From assembly GCF_007556815.1 (NCBI RefSeq), contig NZ_CP041745.1, positions 2,023,001-2,087,000 of the forward strand: 64,000 nucleotides of DNA, written 5' to 3'. This DNA is from Paraburkholderia megapolitana (GTDB lineage Bacteria > Pseudomonadota > Gammaproteobacteria > Burkholderiales > Burkholderiaceae). Positions 1 to 8,100 of the stretch are shown in pieces; positions within the stretch are counted from its first letter, which is position 1; each line of letters opens with the position of its first letter. A program made the position numbers and the translations under genes. The notes below the pieces were generated by a model. The model did not search any database, was not told where the DNA came from, and saw nothing but the letters and a program-made list of their open reading frames with translations.

Positions 1-1
1 G

Positions 2-715
2 CTCGCCAACGGTGCGCAGGCTATCGCGCTCGTCAACCCGGCGCAGTTCGTGCGCGCGTCGCGGCTCGTCACGCCGGTGTCGCTGCACGAACGCAACCCC
101 GAGCTCGCTCATATCCTCGATGTGGAGAACGACATCGTGAAGGCCGCCGATCGCCTGCGGCCTCGTGCCGGTCAATACGCGCTCACGACGCATTTTCCGA
201 ATGGCGCATTCGGCACATCGGTGAAGACGGCGATGCAGGTGCTCGCGGCAAGCGGTACGCCGCAGGGGATGCCGGTTGCAGGGCAGGGTGTCGCAGTGAT
301 TCGCCTGACGCTGAACGGTTTCGATACGCATCAGAATCAGCCCGGCCAGCAGGCGGCGTTGTTGAAGCAACTGGCCGACGGTCTCGTTGCAATGAAGGAT
401 GCGCTCACCGAACTCGGTCGATGGAACAACACGCTCGTCATGACCTATGCCGAGTTCGGCCGGCGACCGCGTGAGAATCAGAGTAACGGTACCGATCACG
501 GTACCGTTGCGCCGCATTTCGTGACGGGTGGACGGGTGCGGGGTGGTCTATATGGTGTGCCGCCGGTGTTGGCGCGGCTCGACGGCAATGGCAACTTGCC
601 AGTCGGCGTCGATTTCCAGCAGTTGTATGCGACCGTGCTGGGGCCGTGGTGGGGACTCGATGCAACATCGATTCTTCAGCAGCGGTTCGAAACCTTGCCG
701 CTGCTGCGCGCGTGA
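2..715 (+). CDS. DUF1501 family protein, C-terminal part (5' end outside window)
   Basis: The reading frame is open to the left edge of the window, so this is the last roughly 237 residues of a longer protein and the internal GTG at 50 is not its start. DUF1501 proteins are usually exported sulfatase-like proteins of about 400-500 residues with a Tat signal; their reaction is not established. The family pattern is visible near residue 100 of the visible part (GFDTHQNQ) and again at EFGRRPRENQSNGTDHG, followed by a glycine-rich GGRVRGGLYG stretch. A DUF1800 gene often precedes such genes, but it would lie outside the window. The gene converges with the squalene-synthase-like gene at 783, with 67 bases between the stops and no clear terminator there. 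Confidence 0.85.
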   Translation, partial: LANGAQAIALVNPAQFVRASRLVTPVSLHERNPELAHILDVENDIVKAADRLRPRAGQYALTTHFPNGAFGTSVKTAMQVLAASGTPQGMPVAGQGVAVIRLTLNGFDTHQNQPGQQAALLKQLADGLVAMKDALTELGRWNNTLVMTYAEFGRRPRENQSNGTDHGTVAPHFVTGGRVRGGLYGVPPVLARLDGNGNLPVGVDFQQLYATVLGPWWGLDATSILQQRFETLPLLRA

Positions 716-782
716 TGTGACGTGTTGCTTGCTGCTGCGTTCGATGAATCCGTTGCGTGCGATGCGGCGGGACGTGTAGCCG

Positions 783-1607
783 TCACGCGGCGCGCCAAGC
801 AATCCACAGCTTGCGGATCGGCGTAAGGGCAATGCGTTGATGCAGCACCTGGTAGCCGTCGCGCTCGATCTCATCGAGCAACGCTAGCGCCAGCGCAACG
901 AGTGCACGCAACGTGCGCTGTGCGCGGCGCTCCTGAGTGGGCAGGTTCGCGAGCGCCTCGCGCAGCGCGTTGCGTGCACGGTCGGTCTGAAAGCGCATCA
1001 GCTCGGTGAACGCATCGCTGTAGCGCCGGTTGATGACATCGGCGGCGGTTACGTTGAAGCGCTGCATCTCATCGATGGGAATGTAGATGCGACCGTGCCG
1101 CGCATCGTTGCCCAGTTCGGCGACGATCTGCGCGAGCATCAGCGCGTTGCCGAGCGGTGCGGCCCAGCTCGACGCCTGTGCGCGATCGACGGCACCCGCG
1201 CGGGCGACCATCGATGCAAACGTGCCGCCGACACTTTCCAAATAGCGCCGCAGGTTCGGATAGTCGAGGTAGCGCGCCTGGTCCAGGTCCATTTCGAAAC
1301 CGGCTAGCAGCGCTTCGAGCGCCGGGGCCTCTTCGGAGACATCGCCGAGATGGGCCGCCAGCGCTTTCGACACCGGATGCGACGGCGTACCTGCGGCCAG
1401 CGCAGCCAGTTCCTTTTGCCACCAGGCGAGCCGCGTGCGGCCGATAGTCGGATCGCTGGTCTCTTTGACCGTCTCCTCGAACTCCCGACGCAACGCGAAG
1501 AGGGCGGTCAACAGCGGCTGGCGTGCGGCGGAAGCGCGACGGAGCGCGTAGTAGGTGCTCGATCCGGGCGGGGCTGCCTTCTGCTGGCAATAGTCGTCGA
1601 AATTCAC
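783..1607 (-). CDS. Squalene/phytoene synthase family protein (HpnD-like) with degenerate Asp-rich motifs
   Basis: This 274-aa protein has the fold and length of HpnD, the presqualene diphosphate synthase of hopanoid biosynthesis. Family landmarks are the N-terminal DYCQQKAAPPGSS, RTRLAWWQKEL near residue 60 and DARHGRIYIP near 168-177. Active enzymes bind Mg-diphosphate through two Asp-rich motifs. Here the first, normally REVDDVVDE, reads REFEETVKE at 41-49, and the second, normally RDVGEDARRG, reads AELGNDARHG at 163-172, so several key Asp residues are missing. The start is a GTG; no in-frame ATG fits the conserved N-terminus better. The protein may be catalytically dead, like the complex I assembly factor NDUFAF6, which shares the fold without the Asp motifs. 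It may be labelled HpnD by automatic annotation. It has no hopanoid neighbours in this window. Confidence 0.85.
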   Translation of the reverse strand: MNFDDYCQQKAAPPGSSTYYALRRASAARQPLLTALFALRREFEETVKETSDPTIGRTRLAWWQKELAALAAGTPSHPVSKALAAHLGDVSEEAPALEALLAGFEMDLDQARYLDYPNLRRYLESVGGTFASMVARAGAVDRAQASSWAAPLGNALMLAQIVAELGNDARHGRIYIPIDEMQRFNVTAADVINRRYSDAFTELMRFQTDRARNALREALANLPTQERRAQRTLRALVALALALLDEIERDGYQVLHQRIALTPIRKLWIAWRAA

Positions 1608-1882
1608 TTGATGGGGCGTGTGGGGAAACGGACGGGATGGAAAGCGTGTGGGGTTGTCGCTGGGCCCGGGTTGCCAGGCTCGGGCCGTCAGGTGCGGCGG
1701 GCCTCAGCGAGCGCGAAATTGTAGCACCGCCCCGCATGGGCAAATGCAGACAAGCGGATGACGATCAGTTAGAATCTCGCGCTTACGCTTTCGGGTGCCG
1801 CTTCTTACAAGGGCGCGCAGCCGCTGGCGAGGCAGACATCGGGTGATGCGCGAGCGGAAAACATTGCACGTATCGCCCGGCT

Positions 1883-1969
1883 GCGAGGATGGCGAAATTG
1901 GTAGACGCACCAGGTTTAGGTCCTGACGCTCGCAAGAGTGTGGGGGTTCGAGTCCCCCTCCTCGCACCA
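1883..1969 (+). tRNA. tRNA-Leu(TAG)
   Basis: The 87-nt gene folds as a class II tRNA. The acceptor stem is GCGAGGA/TCCTCGC, the D arm contains the TTGGTAGACGC typical of leucine tRNAs, the anticodon loop is TTTAGGT with anticodon TAG, and there is a long variable arm. The T arm reads GGGGGTTCGAGTCCCCC and CCA is encoded at 1967-1969. A strong terminator follows at 2005. A TAGAAT box near 1770 could be its -10 element, but no good -35 was found. Confidence 0.95.
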
Positions 1970-2004
1970 GTATTTTTCCCGAGCTTCACATGGACGCTCC
2001 CCAG

Positions 2005-2040
2005 AACCCCGCCAGTCTTGGACTTGCGGGGTTTTGTATT
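2005..2040 (+). terminator. Rho-independent terminator after tRNA-Leu
   Basis: AACCCCGC (2005-2012) pairs with GCGGGGTT (2026-2033). The intervening bases can extend the stem (AGTC/GACT), and TTTTGTATT follows. It lies 36 bases after the tRNA end. Confidence 0.8.
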
Positions 2041-2147
2041 TGAGCCGCCCATTCTGCGATCAGGCGCAGCGCATATCTATCGGCGTTATTTTTGAGCGAT
2101 CTGGATCTCGATTGGCATCACTTCAAGCAATAGTGATTTCCGATTTA

Positions 2148-2180
2148 GGTATTTACCCTATAAGGGTATTTACGTAGAAT
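2148..2180 (+). promoter_or_regulatory. Sigma70-like promoter with palindrome in the spacer, upstream of the DUF4148 gene
   Basis: A -35-like TTTACC (2152-2157) and a -10 TAGAAT (2175-2180) are separated by 17 bases. The spacer is occupied by the near-palindrome TACCCTATAAGGGTA (2154-2168), and GGTATTTAC is directly repeated at 2148 and 2165. A palindrome between -35 and -10 is the usual place for a MerR- or repressor-type operator. The predicted transcript starts near 2187, about 60 bases before the ATG of the next gene. Confidence 0.5.
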
Positions 2181-2245
2181 GCTTGCATCGACTCGCACCA
2201 GTACGCGTGCGACGCCCTACAAAACGATCTTCGGAGGTATCAACC

Positions 2246-2509
2246 ATGAAGTCTCTGTTCGAAGCAATTGCCATCGCTGTCCTGATCACTGTGCCCCTCG
2301 CCGCGTTCGCGCAGTCCAATCAGCCGCTGACCCGCGCCGAAGTCCGCGCGGACCTCGCTCGCCTGGAAAAGGCCGGCTACAACCCGCACGACTGGATGAA
2401 CTATCCGGCCAACATTCAGGCTGCCGAAGCGCGCGTTGCCGCTGAGGACGCGAGCAAAGCAAGCGGTTACGGCTCGTCGACGAGCGGTTCTTCGCAAGCT
2501 GGTCAGTAA
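2246..2509 (+). CDS. Small exported DUF4148 domain protein
   Basis: The product is 87 residues long. It has a Sec signal peptide (MKSLFEAIAIAVLITVPLAA, cleavage after AFA) followed by the DUF4148 core LTRAEVRADLARLEKAGYNP and a low-complexity Ser/Gly tail. DUF4148 proteins are abundant small periplasmic proteins of Burkholderiales with no known function. The ATG at 2246 is preferred over the upstream in-frame ATG at 2183 because GGAGG lies at 2233-2237 and the signal peptide begins exactly here. It is monocistronic, with its own promoter at 2148 and a terminator at 2556. Confidence 0.9.
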   Translation: MKSLFEAIAIAVLITVPLAAFAQSNQPLTRAEVRADLARLEKAGYNPHDWMNYPANIQAAEARVAAEDASKASGYGSSTSGSSQAGQ

Positions 2510-2555
2510 ATGACGTAGCAGAGCGTGGCGGCTTGCCGCGCTCGGTGGTTAGCGG

Positions 2556-2590
2556 GCCCGCGCTTCTCTGGAGGCGCGGGCTCGTCGTTT
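2556..2590 (+). terminator. Probable terminator after DUF4148 gene
   Basis: GCCCGCGC (2556-2563) and GCGCGGGC (2574-2581) form a perfect 8-bp stem, followed by a modest T-rich stretch (TCGTCGTTT). Confidence 0.6.
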
Positions 2591-2944
2591 ACCGGGATAT
2601 CGTGTCCCGTGCGCCGTGGCGAATTGTTCGTAGATCCGGTCATCGCATGCGAAATTCCAACAATGTGGCGTAGCAAGGAAATTTCCAGCTTTCGCCGATG
2701 ATGTCGTCTCGAAGCCCGGTACAAGGACATTTTGTCTACGCATTGCCCATTTTTACCGTTGTTTCGATGCAACATGAAAAGACGTCCGTATTTATACCCG
2801 TTGCTGTGAAATTGCTTGCGATGCAATCTCCTACTGCCTTCCGAGGGCTACGGGCATCAGGAATAAAAGAAGCGCAAAGCCGTTCCGCCCAGACTGCTGA
2901 ACCATGCGTCCGAGAGAAGCGAAAACGCACCTCGACGCACATCG

Positions 2945-2972
2945 AGCCCGCTTATGCGGGCTTTCTTTTTTT
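2945..2972 (+). terminator. Strong Rho-independent terminator with no gene upstream
   Basis: AGCCCGC (2945-2951), a TTAT loop and GCGGGCT (2956-2962) are followed by a run of ten pyrimidines, nine of them T. The nearest plus-strand gene ends at 2509 and already has its own terminator. Confidence 0.8.
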
Positions 2973-3040
2973 GCGGCGTCGAGCGGTTATTTGCTGTTGC
3001 TGTCCGGCGATCGTGCCTTTGCACGACGGCGCCGACGATC

Positions 3041-3072
3041 GCCAATCTCGTTGCGCGCACAACGAGATTGGC
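3041..3072. promoter_or_regulatory. Perfect 13-bp inverted repeat upstream of the aldolase-panE pair
   Basis: GCCAATCTCGTTG (3041-3053) and CAACGAGATTGGC (3060-3072) are exact inverted copies separated by six bases. A -10-like TAGAAT lies at 3081-3086, so the repeat covers the -35 zone of the likely promoter of the next gene. No T run follows, so an operator is more likely than a terminator. Confidence 0.55.
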
Positions 3073-3134
3073 CGATTGGGTAGAATGGCGAAGGCGGCTA
3101 TCCGATGCTCGCCACCAAGAACCAGGAGAGTGCC

Positions 3135-3923
3135 GTGCAAGCAGTCGACACCCCTCATCCCGAGACTGCCGCGCCATCAGATGCCGCGGACGCAGCGCAG
3201 ACCGAGCGCGCATTGCGTATTCAGCTGGCCGGCACCTATCGCATCTTTGCGATGCTCGGCTGGAGCGAACTGATCTACAACCACATCACGCTGCGTGTGC
3301 CCGGTCCGCAGACGCACTTTCTGATCAATCCGTTCGGCTTGCATTACACCGAAGTCACCGCGTCGAATCTCGTCAAGATCGATCTGGATGGTCGCATGAT
3401 CGGCGAATCGGCTTATCCGGTGAATCCGGCGGGTTTCGTGGTGCATGCGGCGATCCATCGTGCGCGGCCCGACGCGCATTGTGTGATGCATACGCATACG
3501 ACGGCGGGCCTCGCCGTCGCTTGCTCGCAGGCGGGGCTCGAGAACTCGAACTTCTATTCCGCGCAACTGGACAGCATGGTGGCGTATCACGACTTCGAAG
3601 GCATCACGATTCGCGCCGACGAAGGTCCGCGGTTGCTCGCCGACCTCGGTGACAAATCCCTGCTGGTTTTACGCAATCACGGTTTGCTGGCGCTCGGCAC
3701 GACAATCGCCCAGGCGTTCGCACGACTCTGGACGCTCAACCGCGCCTGCGAAATCCAGCTCGCGACGGCGGCGCTCGGGCCGGCCCGTCGCATTCCGGAC
3801 GACGTCGCTGCACGTTGCACACGAGACTCGCTGCAGTTCGATCCGCGTCACGGCGCAGGCCGCGATGTGTTGGACGCGCTGCTGCGGCAGGTCGACCGGA
3901 TCGATCCTTCCTATCGCGATTGA
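3135..3923 (+). CDS. Class II aldolase/adducin family protein
   Basis: The 262-residue protein belongs to the zinc-dependent class II aldolase/adducin fold, which includes fuculose-phosphate aldolases, ribulose-phosphate 4-epimerases and related lyases. Visible landmarks are YNHITLRVPG near residue 50, PVNPAGFVVHAAIH, the metal-ligand stretch MHTHTTAG, and the late histidine in RNHGLLALG. The GTG at 3135 is chosen because AGGAG lies at 3124-3128 with six-base spacing; an in-frame ATG at 3105 would add ten residues and has a poorer site. The stop is seven bases before panE, so the two are probably cotranscribed. The substrate cannot be told from sequence. Confidence 0.88.
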   Translation: MQAVDTPHPETAAPSDAADAAQTERALRIQLAGTYRIFAMLGWSELIYNHITLRVPGPQTHFLINPFGLHYTEVTASNLVKIDLDGRMIGESAYPVNPAGFVVHAAIHRARPDAHCVMHTHTTAGLAVACSQAGLENSNFYSAQLDSMVAYHDFEGITIRADEGPRLLADLGDKSLLVLRNHGLLALGTTIAQAFARLWTLNRACEIQLATAALGPARRIPDDVAARCTRDSLQFDPRHGAGRDVLDALLRQVDRIDPSYRD

Positions 3924-3930
3924 GGCACGT

Positions 3931-4917
3931 ATGAATCAGCATTCCCCTCGCACGGCCATTGTCGGCGCCGGCGCGATAGGCAGCCTGATCGCCGCCGCGC
4001 TTGCACGTGCCGGACACACGGTGAGTGTGCTCGCGCGCGGCAAGACGCTCGACGCAATCCGGGCGAACGGTATCCGTGTTCTTGACGGGACCAGTGAGTC
4101 GACGGCGGCAGTCGCGGCAAGCGACGATGCCGCTGCGCTCGGTGTCCAGGATTTCGTCGTCGTGGCGCTGAAAGCGCAGGTGCTGCCGGCAATCGCCGGG
4201 AGCCTGCGCCCACTCGTGGAACCGCATACCGTGATCGTCGCTGCGATGAACGGCTTGCCCTGGTGGTTTCTCAATGGGACGACGGGCGTGCTCGCCGGCG
4301 AGCACATCGAAGCGGTCGATCCGGCCGGCGTCGTCTCGGCGGCGTTGCCGTCTGCGCAGTCGGTGGGCTGCGTCGTGCATCTGTCTTCATCTACCGATGC
4401 GCCTGGCGTCGTGCGTCGCGGGCGCGGCAACCGGTTGATCGTCGGTGCTGCTCGTGCGGAACTGGCCGAGCGTACCCGGTCATTGTCTGCATCGCTCAAG
4501 GAGGGAGGCTTCGACGTCGAGGAATCCGAAGACATCCGCACTGAGATCTGGGCGAAGCTGTGGGGCAACATGAACATGAACCCGCTGAGCGCGCTCAGCG
4601 GTTCGACAGCGGACCTTCTGCTGGACGATCCGTACACGCACGCGCTCGTGCTGCGGATGATGGAGGAGGCCGACGCGATCGGTACGCAACTGGGGTTGTC
4701 GACGGGCATGAGCGCGCCGGCGCGCGTCGCGGTTACGCGCGAACTCGGCGCATTTCGCACGTCGATGCTGCAGGATTTCGAAGCGGGGCGCGCGCTGGAA
4801 ATCGGCCCGATCCTGGGCGTGTTTCCGGAACTCGGACGCCGCTTGAACGTGCCGACGCCGTTTTGCGACGCGGTGCTGGGTTTGCTACGACAGCGCGCGG
4901 CGAATAGCGGACTGTGA
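3931..4917 (+). CDS. panE: 2-dehydropantoate 2-reductase (ketopantoate reductase) family
   Basis: The 328-residue protein has the ApbA/PanE architecture. The NADP-binding GAGAIGS is at residues 12-18, and the C-terminal helical domain carries the substrate/catalytic segment WAKLWGNMNMNPLSALSG with the expected lysine. PanE reduces 2-dehydropantoate to pantoate with NADPH on the path to coenzyme A. Paralogues with other substrates are common, and the pairing with an aldolase-fold gene leaves room for a different small keto acid. The ATG at 3931 follows the aldolase stop by seven bases; the longer frame reaching back to 3649 only overlaps the aldolase gene. A terminator follows at 4947. Confidence 0.88.
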   Translation: MNQHSPRTAIVGAGAIGSLIAAALARAGHTVSVLARGKTLDAIRANGIRVLDGTSESTAAVAASDDAAALGVQDFVVVALKAQVLPAIAGSLRPLVEPHTVIVAAMNGLPWWFLNGTTGVLAGEHIEAVDPAGVVSAALPSAQSVGCVVHLSSSTDAPGVVRRGRGNRLIVGAARAELAERTRSLSASLKEGGFDVEESEDIRTEIWAKLWGNMNMNPLSALSGSTADLLLDDPYTHALVLRMMEEADAIGTQLGLSTGMSAPARVAVTRELGAFRTSMLQDFEAGRALEIGPILGVFPELGRRLNVPTPFCDAVLGLLRQRAANSGL

Positions 4918-4946
4918 AGCGATACGTTTGAGATGTTTGAGATGCG

Positions 4947-4972
4947 AGCCCGCGAAAAAGCGGGCTTTTTTA
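4947..4972 (+). terminator. Rho-independent terminator after panE
   Basis: AGCCCGC (4947-4953), loop GAAAAA and GCGGGCT (4960-4966) are followed by six T residues. Confidence 0.85.
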
Positions 4973-5176
4973 TGACTTGTGAAGTACCGCTGTATCAGAT
5001 CGGAGGATCATGCTGAAAATTCGCCACGAAGGATCCTTGATTTCAGTATTCGGCGAGCAACTTCGTTCTTAACGGGGTAGATCGACGGCGATAATCGAAA
5101 ATAAGGCTGAGTGGCTATATCGGACTCCGGCATATCGACCGGCCGATACAGAAGTAGCCGGCAAAGGGGAGAGGGA

Positions 5177-8100
5177 ATGATCTGGGTTCTGGGTGTGATC
5201 GGTTTCTTGATCGGCGTCGCGGTGGGGTTCGTGAACGACTGGTGGATCTTTGGTTGCGGGATCGCCGGTGCGATAGTCGGTGCAGCGTCAGGCGCACTGC
5301 TATCCAGCAGGAAACCTCGCACCAGTCAGGCAACGGGGCAAGCGCCGGAACCGGCCATAGCGCCACCTGCCACCGACGACTGGACCCGCCCGGCTCCCCT
5401 GGAGGCGCGCGTAGAGCGGCTCGAGTGGGAGGTTTCCACACTCAAACGGGAGCTTGCGCAACTGCGCGGACAGCCGGATGCTGCCGCCGCGACCGATGTC
5501 GCGCCGGTGTCGCAAGCGCCGGATACCCAACCCCTCGCTGCAACTAGAACCGGCGCTGCGCCACCGCCCGAACGCGAGACGGCGTTGCCTGCACAACCCG
5601 CGGCGGTATCGCTTCCGACAGCCAGCACTCTGGTCGCACCGAGGCCAGCATTGCCGTCCGCAGAGACAGACGAACCGGCGGTCGCGAAACCCGTCACCGC
5701 ACCGGCTGAGCCATCCAAGTCACCGCAACCGCCGCAACCGCCACAACCACCGGTCCCGCGCGAACCCGACTTCGTCGAACGCCTTTTCAAGGCAGGCCGG
5801 GACTGGCTGGTCGGCGGCAATACCGTCGTGCGCGTCGGCATGATCGTGCTGTTTTTCGGTCTCGCGTTTCTGCTCAAGTACGCGGCCGACAACAACATGC
5901 TGCCAATCGAGTTTCGTCTCGCCGGTGTGGCGCTCGCCGCGACGGCGTTGCTCGCGGTCGGTTGGCGCGTCGGCGATCGTCGCGGCGCGTACGGGCTCGT
6001 GCTGCAGGGCGGTGGCGTCGGTGTGCTGTATCTGACCGTATTCGCCGCGACGAAGTTGTATCACCTGTTGCCCGCCGGCGCGGCGTTTCCGCTGATGGTC
6101 GCGATCTGCGGTTTGAGCGCGTTCCTCGCGGTCCGCCAGGATGCACGTGCGCTTGCGTTCATGGGCAGCGCAGGCGGCTTTCTCGCGCCGATATTGCTGG
6201 CGAGCGGTGGCGGCAGCCACGTGCTGCTGTTCGGCTACTACGCGCTGCTGAACGCGGGCATCTTTGCGATCGCGTGGTTCAAGGCGTGGCGGCCGCTCAA
6301 CCTTCTTGGTTTCGTCTTCACGTTTTCGATCGGCACGGCATGGGGCGTGACTGCCTACCATCCCGGGTTGTTCGCGAGCACCGAGCCGTTCCTCATCCTG
6401 TTCTTCCTGATGTACGTGGGCATCGCGTTGCTCTACGCGGTGCATCGCGAGCTTGCGTTGAAGCACTACGTCGACGGGACGCTCGTGTTCGGTACTCCGG
6501 TCGTCGTCATGGGTCTGCAGGCCGCGTTGCTCAAGGACGTCGAGTTCGGTCTCGCATGGAGCGCGGTGGGGTTCGCCGCGTTCTATCTGGTCGTCGCGGC
6601 ATGGTTGATGCGCCGGCGCGACCGGCTCGAGCTGCTGTTCGAAGCGATGCTCGCGCTCGCCGTGATCTTCGCGACGCTCGCGATACCGCTCGCATTCTCC
6701 GGCCCGACCACGAGCGCGGCGTGGGCGATCGAAGGCGCGGCGATCGTGTGGCTCGGTGTACGTCAGCGGCGTCTCGCGCCGTTCGGTTTCGGCATTGCGA
6801 TGCAGATCGCCGCGGCCGGCGCGTTCGTCACGGGGCTCGCGATCGATACACCGGCGCACGGATTGCCTGTCCTCAACAGCGCCTATCTCGCGACGCTGCT
6901 GATCGCACTGGGCGGTCTGTTCACGGGCTGGTGGCTGCACGGGCGCGACGAAGCACGCGCATGGCACGACTGGATGCCGCAGATCGGTCTTGCGGCCGCG
7001 GCGTGGGGGCTTGCGTGGTGGATCGGCGGGGGTGCCAACGAGATTGTTGCCTACATGCCGCAACAGGTCGCGCTGGGTAGCTACGTGCGTCTCACGACCG
7101 AAGCTTTCGTGCTCTTCGCGGTACTCACTGCGTGGCTTGCGCATGCGGCGTGCGCAAGACTCAAGTGGTCGCTTGCCGAATGGCCTGCGCTCGCGTTGGC
7201 GCCCGTGCTGTCGCTGCTGGTTTTCAGTGTGTTCACGTTGAACCAGGCGCCGTTCGCGGCGTTCGGCTGGGTCGTATGGCTCGCCGCCGTGGTGGGCGCG
7301 TATTGGCTGCTGTGGCGTGAGCAGCGCACCATCGGCGAGAAGATTCTCGCGCCGCTGCATACGCTGATGTTCTGGAATTGCTGCGTGCTGCTCGCGCTGG
7401 AAGGTTACTGGCGTCTGAGCAGCTATGTGCCCGAAGGCGCATGGAGCTGGAGTGCGTGGGCGTACGGGTTCGGTGTGCTGCTCCTGCTGGTGTCCGGTGT
7501 GGGCCCGCGGGTGCGCTGGCCGGTCGCCCGGTTTGCGTTCGCGTATCAGGTATGGGGCGCGGCACCGCTCGCCGCGTTGCTGTGGGTCTGGAGTATCGCC
7601 AGCGTGACGAGCGACGGCAATGCCGCGCCGCTCTTCTGGCTGCCGATCCTGAACCCGCTCGATGTCGCGCAGTTGCTGGCGTTCATGGCCGTCGGGGTGT
7701 GGTTGCGGCGCCTTGCCGCACTCGGTGTGCGCTGGCATCCACGCGCTTTCGACTACGCGGTGCTCGCCACACTGTTCCTGTGGTTCAACGCGGTACTGCT
7801 GCGCACGCTGCATCATCGGTTCGGCGCGGCGTACGACGTCGACGCGGTATTCGAATCGTTCGGTTACCAGCAGGTGTTTGTGGTCGGCTGGAGTGCGTTC
7901 GCGTTTGCCGGCCTATGGCTCGCACGGCGCGACAGTATCGTGCGGCTGTGCGCGATTGCTTCGACGCCGCTCGTCGCCGTGATGTGGCTCTGGACGTTCT
8001 ACGCGAATCTCACGCAGGACGGCGGCAGCTGGGGCCGCCTGCCGCTGCTCAATCCGCTCGATCTCGTGCAGGTCGTGATCTACGCGCTCGCCGCACTGTG

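Larger units (their letters stand above)
2591..3134 (+). other. Intergenic region, 544 bp: no convincing CDS; contains orphan terminator and palindrome
   Basis: This stretch is poorer in GC than its neighbours and has no ORF with codon use or a ribosome site that I can support. It holds the strong plus-strand terminator at 2945-2972, which follows no visible gene, and the 13-bp inverted repeat at 3041-3072. The segment between 2591 and 2944 could encode a small RNA or an untranslated transcript end, but no good promoter was seen. Confidence 0.4.

Noticed and set aside
2698..3273. 191-codon plus-strand ORF upstream of the aldolase gene
   Set aside because: It runs through a terminator and the 13-bp palindrome, overlaps the aldolase start in another frame, and has an unnatural composition.
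3649..3930. N-terminal extension of panE back to 3649
   Set aside because: It lies wholly inside the aldolase gene, is Arg/Ser-rich, and the Rossmann motif begins right after the ATG at 3931.
5720..7816. 698-codon ORF on the minus strand opposite the DUF2339 gene
   Set aside because: It is a shadow of GC-rich codon bias: Arg/Gln/His-rich without domains, opposite a well-supported membrane protein gene.
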